From the NCBI GenBank assembly GCA_965228015.1, contig OZ245787.1, positions 868,001 through 932,000 on the forward strand: a stretch of DNA of 64,000 nucleotides, written 5' to 3'. Below, piece after piece: positions 38,885 through 48,223 of this stretch. Below the pieces are notes generated by a model. That model was not told the origin of the DNA. It searched no databases and saw only the letters and a list, made by a program, of their open reading frames with translations. The first letter of the stretch is position 1, and each line of letters opens with the position of its first letter. This DNA is from SKKY01 sp965228015. GTDB taxonomy: Bacteria; Bacillota; Peptococcia; Peptococcales; SKKY01. The position numbers and the translations under genes were made by a program.

Positions 38885-39143
38885 CAATTAACTCCTGCTT
38901 AATATCCTTCATAACATCAGTTAAAGGACGTTTTTTCCCTGCTTTAACCGCTTCTCTTCCTTTATTAAGAAGACGATAAAGTTCTAGTTTACCACTAAGT
39001 GCTTCAAAAGTTTCTATGCTCATAACTGCTAAATCACCCTGACCGTTTTTTGTAATAAAAACCGGTTCACGACTTTCATTACAGAAATTTGATATTTCAT
39101 TGTAATTATTCCTAAGCTCCGTACTAGATTTAATGATTGGCAT
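38877..39143 (-). CDS. Phd/YefM-type antitoxin
   Basis: 88 aa from ATG 39143 (MPIIKSSTELRNNYNEISNF), preceded by GGAGAGGTGG. The N-terminal DNA-binding part (EPVFITKNGQGDLAVMSIET) is the Phd/YefM fold; the C-terminal tail would wrap the toxin. It probably represses its own promoter through the inverted repeat at 39164-39192. Confidence 0.9.
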   Translation of the reverse strand: MPIIKSSTELRNNYNEISNFCNESREPVFITKNGQGDLAVMSIETFEALSGKLELYRLLNKGREAVKAGKKRPLTDVMKDIKQELIDG

Positions 39144-39163
39144 AATATACCACCTCTCCATTT

Positions 39164-39200
39164 CTAAAGAAATTATACCTTTATTTCTTTAGGTGGTCAA
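39164..39200 (-). promoter_or_regulatory. Promoter and operator of the toxin-antitoxin module
   Basis: On the minus strand TTGACC (39200-39195), 17-bp spacer, TATAAT (39177-39172). A perfect 10-bp inverted repeat CTAAAGAAAT / ATTTCTTTAG with a 9-bp spacer (39164-39192) covers the -10 box, a fitting autoregulatory operator. Confidence 0.75.
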
Positions 39201-39303
39201 CCGGTTCTACGAAGCGACGGAGTACTGATGAGAATTCTGCCCGTGTTGCTGTGCCTTGTGAATCGAAAATATTCCCGTTCTTGCCACCGATTGCCATTCG
39301 CCT
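39181..39303 (-). pseudogene. C-terminal scrap of an S-layer homology (SLH) domain protein
   Basis: About 40 codons: RMAIGGKNGNIFDSQGTATR, then AEFSSVLRRFVEP and a stop at 39181. This is the last part of an SLH module (GTATRAEFxxVLRRF). No start and no upstream part remain, since thiN begins 15 bp away. Its last codons double as the -35 region of the toxin-antitoxin promoter. Confidence 0.8.
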
Positions 39304-39317
39304 TTCTTTGCAGAGGG

Positions 39318-39956
39318 TTAAATATTAGTTTTAATAATTAGAAGCTTTCCTTCTTTAATTTTTATCCGGGCTTTATTTTCTGCAAATTCATTACTTAAGC
39401 CTCTTGAACGTCCCAGATAAAGCTCTTCCTTCATTAGAGGATATTTTAATCCCCAGGTTTCAACTCCTTGAACTACTGGTGTTAAAGGAAAAAGTGACAA
39501 AATGCTGTTTCTTCCTCTTTCCACTTCTATATCATTATCTATAAGATATATTTCATATTCTTCCTCTAAAATATATCCCTTAATTCCTGCTTCCAAAGGA
39601 ATAGTGAGAAGTATAAGGTTTCCCAAAATATGGTCCAGTCTCTTACCCAAAGCACCAAATATTATTATCTCTGAGGGGGTAAGAGTTGCAGCTTTTAAAA
39701 CTGCCAGTTCCAAGTCTGACTCATCTTTTTCAGAGGAAAACTCAATAAATTTAGTTTTTTCATTTTCCAGCTTTTTTAATATACTTTTGTCTACCGAGTC
39801 AAAATCTCCCATTACTAAGTCTGGTATTATTCCTGCTTCCCAGGCTGTGTTGGTTCCTCCATCAGCGCAAATTATATAGTCATCAAATTGGATATTATTA
39901 TGATAAAAATCTAATGAAGAATATTCACCATTGGCAAAAATAAGCACTCTTTTCAT
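39318..39956 (-). CDS. thiN: Thiamine pyrophosphokinase
   Basis: 212 aa. FANGEYSSLDF at the N-terminus, ICADGGTNTAWEAGIIPDLV and MGDFDSVDKS, then EKDESDLELA and GALGKRLDHILGNL, all ThiN signatures. It transfers diphosphate from ATP to thiamine, giving thiamine diphosphate. Last gene of the TPP-riboswitch operon, one base after the ABC ATPase. Confidence 0.94.
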   Translation of the reverse strand: MKRVLIFANGEYSSLDFYHNNIQFDDYIICADGGTNTAWEAGIIPDLVMGDFDSVDKSILKKLENEKTKFIEFSSEKDESDLELAVLKAATLTPSEIIIFGALGKRLDHILGNLILLTIPLEAGIKGYILEEEYEIYLIDNDIEVERGRNSILSLFPLTPVVQGVETWGLKYPLMKEELYLGRSRGLSNEFAENKARIKIKEGKLLIIKTNI

Positions 39957-39957
39957 T

Positions 39958-40716
39958 TTAATTTCCCCTTAATGCTTTATATAAAATTTCTCTGTAATTA
40001 TTAAATTCTGCCGATGTCATAATCTCACTTTTTCTGGGTCTGGGTAATTTTATTTCCAATTCTAAAATTATTTCTCCTGGTTGCTTTGACAAAACATAAA
40101 TCCTGTCGGAAAGATATATAGCTTCCTCTATACTATGAGTGACAAACAATACAGACCGGTTAAACTTCTGCCATACTTCCAAAAGCCATTCTTGCAAATT
40201 AGTCCTAGTTATTGCGTCTAAAGATGCAAAGGGTTCATCTAAAAGTATCAGATTACTATCCGTAAGAAAGGTTCTCATTAATGCTGCTCTTTGTTTCATC
40301 CCCCCCGAAAGCTGTTTGGGATAATAATCTTCAAATCCCTGAAGTCCAAATACAGGAATAAGTTCTTTTACTTTTTCCCATGCTTCTTCTTTTTTTATAC
40401 CTTTTAAAATTAAGGGAAAAGTAATATTATCTTTTAGTTTTTTCCAGGGTAAAAGGGTATCTTTTTGAGGCATATAGGCAATTTTATTTTTACCAGAAGA
40501 ATGAAGGGGAGTATTAATCTTAAGTTCACCGAAATCAATTTCAGTTAAACCGGTTATTATTCTGAAGATTGTACTTTTACCAGAGCCACTGGGTCCCAAA
40601 AGAGTAACAAACTCTCCTTCATTTACATAAAAACTTACTTGATTCAAAACCTGAAGTTTTTCATAATTTTTATTAACCTGGTTTAAATAAAGAACTGTAT
40701 TTTCACTCTTTTCCAA
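39958..40716 (-). CDS. thiZ: ABC transporter ATPase, pyrimidine (HMP) precursor uptake
   Basis: 252 aa. Walker A GPSGSGKST, Q-loop MPQKDTLLPWKKL, signature LSGGMKQRAALMR and Walker B LILLDEPFASLD. The family (TauB/SsuB/ThiZ type) powers uptake with the adjoining NMT1-type binding protein and permease. Substrate is assigned from the TPP riboswitch and thiN in the same operon. Confidence 0.9.
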   Translation of the reverse strand: MEKSENTVLYLNQVNKNYEKLQVLNQVSFYVNEGEFVTLLGPSGSGKSTIFRIITGLTEIDFGELKINTPLHSSGKNKIAYMPQKDTLLPWKKLKDNITFPLILKGIKKEEAWEKVKELIPVFGLQGFEDYYPKQLSGGMKQRAALMRTFLTDSNLILLDEPFASLDAITRTNLQEWLLEVWQKFNRSVLFVTHSIEEAIYLSDRIYVLSKQPGEIILELEIKLPRPRKSEIMTSAEFNNYREILYKALRGN

Positions 40717-40739
40717 ACGACTCTTCCCCCATTTTCCTT

Positions 40740-41726
40740 TTATTTTAACAGAAATTCATTTGTAAATGCTTCCCGGATTTCAATTTTTTCTTCCAATAAT
40801 CCTCTTTCTTGAAGCCAGTCCGTATATCTTTCCCATACTTCAATACTTTGAACTCCCCATACCTTTTCATCACTTGCATATTTATCAGCAAGCCACTTTT
40901 GGCTGGCGTATACCAAGTCCGAATCCAACTCCGGAGCATATTTTAATAATAACTCCCCTGCTTCTTCTGGATTTTCAATTGCTAAATTATATCCTCTTAA
41001 AGTAGCTCGCATAAATTTTTCTGCAAGCTCTTTATTATTTAAGGCAATCTCCTTATTTGTTATTATTACTGGTGTATAAAAATCAAAAGTTTCATCAAAA
41101 TCTGCAACATTAATATAGTTTAGCTCTATTCCCTTTAACTCTGCAGCAATTCCATCCCAGCCATAAAAAATCCAGGAAAAATCTGCATTCTTTTCACTGC
41201 TGGTAAAAAAATCTACAGCTCCTGTTGTTAATATTTCGACTTTTGAATAATCTCCATCATAAGCTTCCATTAATTCTTTAATTGTTTCATTTTCTATTTC
41301 TGATCCCCAGCCACCATATCTTTTTCCTTCAAAATCTTTTGGACTTTTTATGTCTTTGGATACAAGGGAAGCAAATCCAGAAGTATTATGCTGAATAACT
41401 GCTGCAATAGAAACTACAGGCATACCATTTGTCCGGGCATAGGTTACACCTTCTTGATAACTTACTCCAAATTGTGCCTGATTTGCTGCTACAATTTGCT
41501 CTGATGTTCCTCCCGCAGGTTGTATTATTTCTACATCAAGGCCTTCTTCCTCATAGAATCCTTTATCTAATGCTACATAAAGACCTGTATGGTTTGTATT
41601 TGGAGTCCAATCAAGAGTCACAATTACTTTTTGATTTTCTAGGTTTTTTTCTTTATTAGTATTACATGCGGAAACACCTGCTATCAGAATTATTACTACA
41701 AAAATTGTTAAAATCTTTTTCATCAT
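40740..41726 (-). CDS. thiY: NMT1/THI5-like substrate-binding lipoprotein
   Basis: 328 aa. A lipoprotein signal with lipobox VSAC near residue 21 is followed by VTLDWTPNTNHTGLYVALDK and GGTSEQIVAANQAQFGVSYQ, hallmarks of the ThiY/NMT1 family that binds formylaminopyrimidine or related thiamine precursors. Tethered outside the membrane. Starts directly after the permease stop (TAAATG). Confidence 0.92.
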   Translation of the reverse strand: MMKKILTIFVVIILIAGVSACNTNKEKNLENQKVIVTLDWTPNTNHTGLYVALDKGFYEEEGLDVEIIQPAGGTSEQIVAANQAQFGVSYQEGVTYARTNGMPVVSIAAVIQHNTSGFASLVSKDIKSPKDFEGKRYGGWGSEIENETIKELMEAYDGDYSKVEILTTGAVDFFTSSEKNADFSWIFYGWDGIAAELKGIELNYINVADFDETFDFYTPVIITNKEIALNNKELAEKFMRATLRGYNLAIENPEEAGELLLKYAPELDSDLVYASQKWLADKYASDEKVWGVQSIEVWERYTDWLQERGLLEEKIEIREAFTNEFLLK

Positions 41727-42464
41727 TTATACTTTCTCTCCTTTTCTTTCCCAAGGCATGGTCACCCAGGATATTAGTTCAATTACTTTAAACAAAACTA
41801 TGCTTAAAACTACTACTGCAATTATTCCTGCAAAAAGATTACTTACATTATAAGTGTGCATTGAGCGAATCATATAAACACCCAGGCCTTTGTTACCACC
41901 AAGCCATTCACCAATTACAGCCCCCATAACACTATAAGTTGCAGAAATTTTCAAACCCGAAAAAAAATATGGCAAAACTGAGGGTAACTGGATGTGTTGA
42001 AAAACCTGAGCTGGCGTCCCTCCCATAACCTTTAATAATTCTATTTCATCCTTAGAAGTATTAGCTAATCCTTCAGTTATATTAATACTTAAAGGAAAAA
42101 AGCAAACCAATGCTACTGTAAAAACTTTTGGGGCAATTCCTAAACCAAACCAAATCATCATTATTGGTGCCAGGGCAACTATAGGGATGGTTTGAGAAAT
42201 CACCAGCAGGGGATATAGCGTTTTTTTAATTGGTTTAAATTTATCCATAAAATAAGAAATTGTTAAAGAAAAGAATACAGCAACCAAGAGACCAGCCAAT
42301 GCAGCTATAACCGTATATTTTCCATGAGATAAAAGCAAAGAGAAATTTTCGGCAAATGCTTTCATTATAGAAAGAGGGAGAGGCAAAATATACTCAGGAA
42401 TATTTAGAAATCTTCCTAATAATTCCCATAATATTAATAGTAATGTTATTAAAATCAAAGTCAT
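41727..42464 (-). CDS. thiX: ABC transporter permease, pyrimidine precursor uptake
   Basis: About 245 aa, six helices, with the permease EAA-type loop NTSKDEIELLKVMGGTPAQV. I place the start at ATG 42464 (GGGAG upstream) because a GTG twelve codons earlier lies in the riboswitch terminator. First gene of the operon. Confidence 0.9.
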   Translation of the reverse strand: MTLILITLLLILWELLGRFLNIPEYILPLPLSIMKAFAENFSLLLSHGKYTVIAALAGLLVAVFFSLTISYFMDKFKPIKKTLYPLLVISQTIPIVALAPIMMIWFGLGIAPKVFTVALVCFFPLSINITEGLANTSKDEIELLKVMGGTPAQVFQHIQLPSVLPYFFSGLKISATYSVMGAVIGEWLGGNKGLGVYMIRSMHTYNVSNLFAGIIAVVVLSIVLFKVIELISWVTMPWERKGEKV

Positions 42465-42492
42465 TTTGACCAACTCCCAAAATAATAAAAAA

Positions 42493-42524
42493 TGCCGCAC
42501 CTATATAAGTTCATAGGGGCGGCA
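42493..42524 (-). terminator. Riboswitch expression-platform terminator
   Basis: GCCGC-CCTAT pairs with ATAGG-GCGGC (10 pairs, one mismatch) and is followed by ATTTTTTATT. It lies between the TPP aptamer and thiX, so TPP binding probably causes premature termination. Confidence 0.8.
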
Positions 42525-42544
42525 GAAAATTCTACAGCTATAAA

Positions 42545-42631
42545 TATTCCCTACGCTGGCATTATCCAGATCAGGTTAAAGGTCAAAATCGGTTTAGATT
42601 CCCTCTCAGCCGGCTTCCGCCAGCTCCCTTT
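42545..42631 (-). ncRNA. TPP riboswitch (THI element)
   Basis: On the minus strand GGGAGCTGGCGGAAGCCGGC leads to GCTGAGAGGGA, then CCTGATCTGGATAATGCC and AGCGTAGGGAA, the conserved core of the thiamine diphosphate aptamer. It precedes the thiXYZ-thiN operon and should switch it off when TPP is plentiful. Confidence 0.96.
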
Positions 42632-42667
42632 TTTCCATATTTTAATTGGAGTCATCTTAACACATAA

Positions 42668-45178
42668 TTAAATAATTTCCAAGAAAACTTCTACAATCTC
42701 AGGATCAAACTGAGTTCCAGAAAATTTTACAATCTCTTCAATTGCCTCTTCTCTTGAACGAGCCTTACTATAAGGACGGTCATTTGTTATTGCATCATAA
42801 GTATCGGCAACAGTAAGAATACAACATTCTAAGGGTATTTCTTTGCCGGAAATCCCAACGGGATACCCTTTTCCGTCCCATCTTTCATGATGCTTTAATA
42901 TTAATTCAGCAATACCTGCCAAACCAAGAGAAGAAATCGCAATCCTAAAACCTTTTTCAGGATGGGTTCTCATTATTTCCCATTCCTCTTCAATTAAAGA
43001 AAAGGGTTTAAAAAGAATACTATCTGGAATTCCAACTTTTCCTAAATCGTGGACTTTTGCAAGGAGGTCAAGATTACTAATTTCCCGAGAAGACGGGGGC
43101 CATTCTTTTACCAATACTAATGCAAATTTCTGAAAGTCTGCTGGCATGTCCTTCTGTAATATAATCCCTTTCAGCAAGGGTAGTCATAAGAGAAGCTATT
43201 ATTTGAGACTTAGTACTGTTTCCTTTACTAAGCTTATTTCTATACATCAAATCATCTGCTCTTTTAAAAATTTCCATAAGGTCAATTCCCTCTTTGGAAG
43301 ATGAGATACCAGAAGAAATACTAATTGGAATTACTTTCTCCTGCTCATTATATTTTTTTATCTTTTTATCAATATTTTTTAATATCTTTTCTGCTTCTTT
43401 TTCATCTAGACCTGGGAGTATTGTTGCAAACTCATCTCCACCAGTTCGGGAGATAATTGCATTTTCAACTGCAGATTCTTTTACAATTCTGGCAACACTT
43501 TTAAGCTGGTAATCTCCTTTAAAATAGCCCATTGTATCATTAATTAATTTTAACCCATCCAAATCTACAACAATAATACTGACTGGAGATGTCTTTTTAT
43601 CCATTAATTCTTTTAGTTTTTCTTCAAAAAAACTTCGATTATTAGCTTCTGTAAGCTGATCGTAATAACTTAAATATTTTAGTTGTTCTTCATAATACTT
43701 TCTGCCAGAAATATTTGTTATTGCACCTACCACTCTTTTTAGCACATTATTATCGTAAATGCCTACAGAATAATCTTCAACAAATATTGCATTCCCTTTT
43801 TTATCTATTAATCTGTATTCACCAGAATAGGGTTTCCTGTCCAGCCACTCTTCTCTGGTGAAAAGAGCCATTTTATCCTGATCTTCAGGATGAAGACAGG
43901 AAATCCATTCTTTTAAGCTTTCCGGGCATACTGCTAATCCTAATTCCTGAAATTTATCCTCATCAGCAAACCAAGTTATTTTTCCTGTTTTCAAATCTAG
44001 TTCATATATAATATCACTGGTACTTGTTGCTGCCAGTTTAAATCTTTCTTCGCTTCTCCTAAGTGCTTTCTCCGTCATTTTTAATCGGTTATGTTATATC
44101 CTGTAAAAGACAAAGCCCAAACTTCATTTGTATCTTCATCAACTACAGGGTTTAAGTTAATTTCAATATAATATCTCTTTACTTTATGATCATACAAAGA
44201 TATTTCTTCTTTAATTGATTCACCTTTAAATGCACGTTTGAAATACTTCTGCAAAATACTCTCTGTTATCTTCAGAAAATAAGCTGGATATATTAGTTCC
44301 TATGTATAAATCAATATTATAAAATGACTTTGGCAACAAATTGACCCATTTTGTTATAATCAATGATTCTTAAATTTTTATCGATTAGAAAAAATAACTG
44401 ATCCATATTATCAAGCAAAGTTTTTTTCATTAAATTCATGCGCTTTACTTCTTCATTAATTATAATTTCTTCTGTAATATCTTTAAGAAAGCCAATAATT
44501 GTGTGATCTGATAGTTTTACACCAGAAGCCCTTACGATTATGGTTTCCCGGTTTTTTTAACCATTTCCAGCTCTATGTAATCTTTACCCGTTGAAAAAAT
44601 TTTTTTGAAATGTTTATTCAAATCTTCAATATCTTTCGGGCTAAACAGTTCTTCTGGCATCATTTCAAAAAGCTCTTGCTTAGAGTATCCTGTCATTCCT
44701 ATTGCCATTTTATTAAAGTCAGAAATTACACCCTTTTTAAAGTCTACAACAAACATAGCATAGGGAGAATTTTCCATATAACTTTTAAACTTTTCATCAT
44801 TGTTTCTGGATTTTTTCCTGATTTAATCTTTCAAGAAACATTCCCATCTGTCTTGCATATATTTCCAGCAAATCCCAATCATTTATTTCCTGGTCTGGAT
44901 TAAAAAAAAGAATAAACTCTCCAGGCTTTTTTTCATTATTCTTAACTTCTAAAGTCCTGAAATTAGTAACTCCATTAACCGCCTTTAATTTACCAACAGC
45001 AGCGATTTTTTTCTCTGACACTTCCATCATGATCAATAATATTCAGCACAATGTAACCAGCCCCGGATAATTCCAAAAGGTTATTTACAATTGTTTTATA
45101 ATCAACATTATCAATGTTGTGCTGAAGAAAGTCTTCAGCACACTCTATTAATTTTCTTAATTTATCTGCTGAATTCAT
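42668..45178 (-). pseudogene. Multi-domain sensor, PAS-PAS-GGDEF-HD, four or more frameshifts
   Basis: Pieces in order: an N-terminal helical/GAF-like region (45178-44797), PAS (ENSPYAMFVVDFKKGVISDF), a second region with LSDHTIIGFLKDITEE, PAS (EERFKLAATSTSDIIYELDL), GGDEF (SRTGGDEFATILPG) and HD-GYP-like (KVHDLGKVGIPDSILFKPF, LKHHERWDGKGYP). Breaks lie at A runs near 45015 and 44812, near 44545, near 44080, and at a C5 run near 43105 (C4 restores KRMAPSSREISN). It would make and degrade c-di-GMP. It may originally have been two genes divided near 44078. Confidence 0.75.
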
Positions 45179-45199
45179 TAAAACACTCCTATTACTACT

Positions 45200-46972
45200 T
45201 TATGACAAAGACCAGAAAAACATTAACATTGGCACTCCTGCTATGACAATTAGTATTTCTAAAGGAAGACTCATTGGCTAGTAATCCTTAAATTTATATC
45301 CTCCAGGACCAAGAATAAGGGTATTAGATTGGTGACCTATTGGTGTCAGAAATGCACATGATGCTCCTATAGCTACAGCCATTAAAAAGGGGTCCGTTGA
45401 ATAATTCATTCCCTGGGCAACCTGAATACCTATTGGTGCCATTAATACTGCTGCTGCCGCATTATTAACAATATCTGAGAGAATCATTGTTGCAATTAAT
45501 AGTCCTGCCAATACTCCCCAGTCTGGAAGATAGGGGGCAAAGTAAATAAATGCCTGGGATATCATTTGAGTACCCCCTGTTGTCTCAAATGCTGCACTTA
45601 CAGGAATCATAGCTCCAAGAAGCACAATTACCGACCAGTCAATACTTTTATATATTTCTTCAAGAGATATAAGATCAAGAATAACCATTAATATTGCGCC
45701 TCCAATAAGAGCCACAGGAAAAGTTATAAATCCTAATGTTGCTAAAGCAATTGCTGAAAAAAAATACTTAAAGCTAAGGCAAGCCTTTTTGGATATCCAA
45801 TTTTTATTGATCTTTCAGCCAAAGGTAAACAACCTAATGCTGGAATTATTTCGTTTAAGGTTTCATCTCTTCCCTGAAGAAGTAAAATATCCCCTGCCTT
45901 TAATCTTATATTATTAAGTCTTTGACGAAGCATTTCTCCTTGCCAGGATACAGCAATTAGGTTTACGCCGTATCTGTGCCTTAATCTTAAGGCTCTGGCA
46001 GTTCTATTAATTAAAGGTGAGGAGTTCATTACTACAGCCTCAGCTATACTAATATCATCTTGTTTTAAATCATCATCTCCAAAGGATATTTTTTATCTGC
46101 CAATAATTTTACCTTAGCTTTATCTATTAAACTCGATAGAGCTTCCGCGCTGGAACGAACTATTACTATATCTCCTGCCTGTAATTTTCTAAAAGGATTT
46201 GGGACAACAATTTTTTCATTCCCTCTTATAGAACCAATAACAAGAACATCACCTTCTGAAAAATCCTCAAACTCATATACACATTTCCTAAATGCTTCAA
46301 AATCTTCCTCTAATATTACTTCCGTTATATAATCGTTGATCTCAAAGAAATCACCGGTATTGCCTTTTCTTACAGGAATTAGTCTCCAGCCGATTAATGA
46401 TATAAAAAGGACTCCTAGTATCGCAACGCCGGCACCAACAGGAGTAAAGTCAAACATATTAAAAGGAGCATTACCAAGGGATTCTGAGCGAAAACTTGAG
46501 ATGATAATATTTGGAGGAGTACCTATCAAAGTGGTCGTGCCTCCAAGGAGAGAAGCAAAAGCTATTGGCATTAAGAATATTGAAGGAGAGATTTCACTTT
46601 TTTTGCAACTCTTATTGCCACAGGCATAAATAAAGCAAGAGCGGCAACATTATTAATAAATGCTGAACAAAGAGCTACCATTGAACAAAGAATTAATACC
46701 TGTACGGTTATTTTATTCCCAACTTTATTTACCAAATCTGTAATTACATCAACAAGATCAGAATTTAGCAAACCCTGACCAATAACTAAGACTGCGGCAA
46801 CGGTTATTACAGCAGGATAAGAAAAGCCTGAAAAAGCTTCCCCCGCAGGAATAGCTCTGGTAGCTGTCAAAAATATCAGGACAATCAGGGCAACTATATC
46901 ATAACGAATTTTATCTATTATAAATAAAATCAATACAGCAGCTATAGTTGCAAGTACTAAATACTGGTCCAT
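45200..46972 (-). pseudogene. SLC13-type permease with two TrkA-C (RCK) domains, broken four times
   Basis: Helices at both ends (FINNVAALALFMPVAIRVAK and SDIVNNAAAAVLMAPIGIQV carry the duplicated NNxAA motif) flank two TrkA-C domains, the architecture of the SLC13/YfbS-like anion or sulfate permeases. Lesions: an A7 run (plus-strand T7, 46598-46604), two breaks near 46075 and 45735, and TAG at 45278 where the family has Trp (KFxDYW). The last 25 codons (LPLEILIVIAGVPMLMFFW) remain readable. Confidence 0.82.
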
Positions 46973-47016
46973 AAATATCCTCTTCTCAAAAAAAGTTCAA
47001 CAAAATAATTTTATCA

Positions 47017-47418
47017 TTATTTAAAGAGACCAACAACATAATAAGTTAATGTTGAAACTGAAGACCCTAAAACTGTTCCCCAAATTAAATCAATTATTGT
47101 TATTTTTAGCGGCCAGTTTTCTAGTGTAGCCAGATTTGTTAAATCATAAGTTGCGTAAGTTATTAAACCAAAAAGGGCTCCTGCAAAAATCGCATGGGTA
47201 ATCTGTCCCTTCTCCAATGCAGGATTAATAACAAAATATACCAATCCAAATATATATAAAAAGTAAAATGAAAAGGCTGCTATCCAATTAAAATTAGTTT
47301 TCATAATGAAACCAATTTGTTCACGGTATAAATTTTTAGCAACTACACCAAGCCACACCATATCAATTGCAAAAAAGGATACGACTGCTATTAAATAAAC
47401 TTTAAAAAATCCTGGCAT
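47017..47418 (-). CDS. DUF2177 family membrane protein
   Basis: 133 aa with four membrane helices; AIDMVWLGVVAKNLYREQIG and ATYDLTNLATLENWPLKITI are typical of DUF2177. Function unknown. It directly follows the DUF1295 pseudogene on the same strand, a pairing that suggests a shared envelope or lipid role (inference). Confidence 0.88.
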   Translation of the reverse strand: MPGFFKVYLIAVVSFFAIDMVWLGVVAKNLYREQIGFIMKTNFNWIAAFSFYFLYIFGLVYFVINPALEKGQITHAIFAGALFGLITYATYDLTNLATLENWPLKITIIDLIWGTVLGSSVSTLTYYVVGLFK

Positions 47419-47439
47419 TTTCTACCCATCTCCTTTTAA

Positions 47440-48210
47440 TTATTTTTTAGGAAACCGTGGAGAAAATTTATTTGTTTCTTTCATATAAATTTGGAAATCT
47501 GGATTATCCTGCATACTTCTTTCAAGTAAAGGAACTCCTGAAACAAAAAGGAGTAACACTGTTATTGTAAGAGGACTGATAACTGTAGTTAAACTTCCAG
47601 GAACTGAAAGAGCAATTAAAAAATCCCCCACCACATTGTAGCTTCACCAAAATAATTTGGATGTCTGGTATATTGTCAAAGACCTTCTTTCATTATTTTC
47701 CCCTTATTCTCAGGCTTAGCTAAAAAATCTTTTAACTGCCTGTCTCCAACAACTTCAAAATAATATCCAATAAGCCAGATACTAAGACCAAGATAATCTA
47801 AAATTCCCAATGCACTCTCACTATAATAATTTATATAAATTACTGAAGAGGCTATTACCAGCATCAAAAACCCTGAAGCATAAATACCTGAAGAAAAGCC
47901 CGGGGTATGAGCCACTTCCCCCAATCTTTTCTCCATTTTACATAACGAAAATCTTCTGGCTTACCCCAGTTTCTTTTTATTATATGGTAAGCAAGACGCC
48001 CTCCCCATAAAGTTACCAGGATAGTAACCAAAATACTCCTTAAAGAAAAATTTTGATTTACAAATAATGTGCTTATTCCAATTAAAACAAAACCCATTCC
48101 CCAGCCAATATCAACTATTTTCTTATATTTTTTATTATCAAAGCCACAATAAAAAATATAAGAAAATAGACAAAAACAAGTGTTGTAGGAAACTTCATTA
48201 TTTCCAACAT
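47440..48210 (-). pseudogene. DUF1295 / steroid-reductase-like membrane protein, broken four times
   Basis: Family signature intact in pieces: VDIGWGMGFVLIGIS, WGGRLAYHIIKRNWGKPEDF, YFEVVGDRQLKDFLAKPENK and YTRHPNYFGEATMWWG. Lesions: a frame change at the 22-bp inverted repeat 48115-48169, a T5 run (47866-47870), an in-frame TGA at 47676 replacing Trp of GLWQYTRHP, and a T6 run (47618-47623). Start ATG 48210 behind AGAGGGGG. The integral-membrane enzymes of this family often act on lipids. Confidence 0.82.
48115..48169. repeat. Perfect inverted repeat (22 bp arms, 11 bp spacer) inside the DUF1295 gene
   Basis: Arms 48115-48136 and 48148-48169 are exact reverse complements. The frame switch between the N-terminal helix and KKYKKIVDIGWG occurs within one arm. 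Confidence 0.95.
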
Positions 48211-48223
48211 TATAATTCCCCCT

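Noticed and set aside
45081..45150. 10-bp and 7-bp inverted repeats in the PAS-GGDEF gene
   Set aside because: They are short, the frame is intact across them, and they show no sign of templated change.
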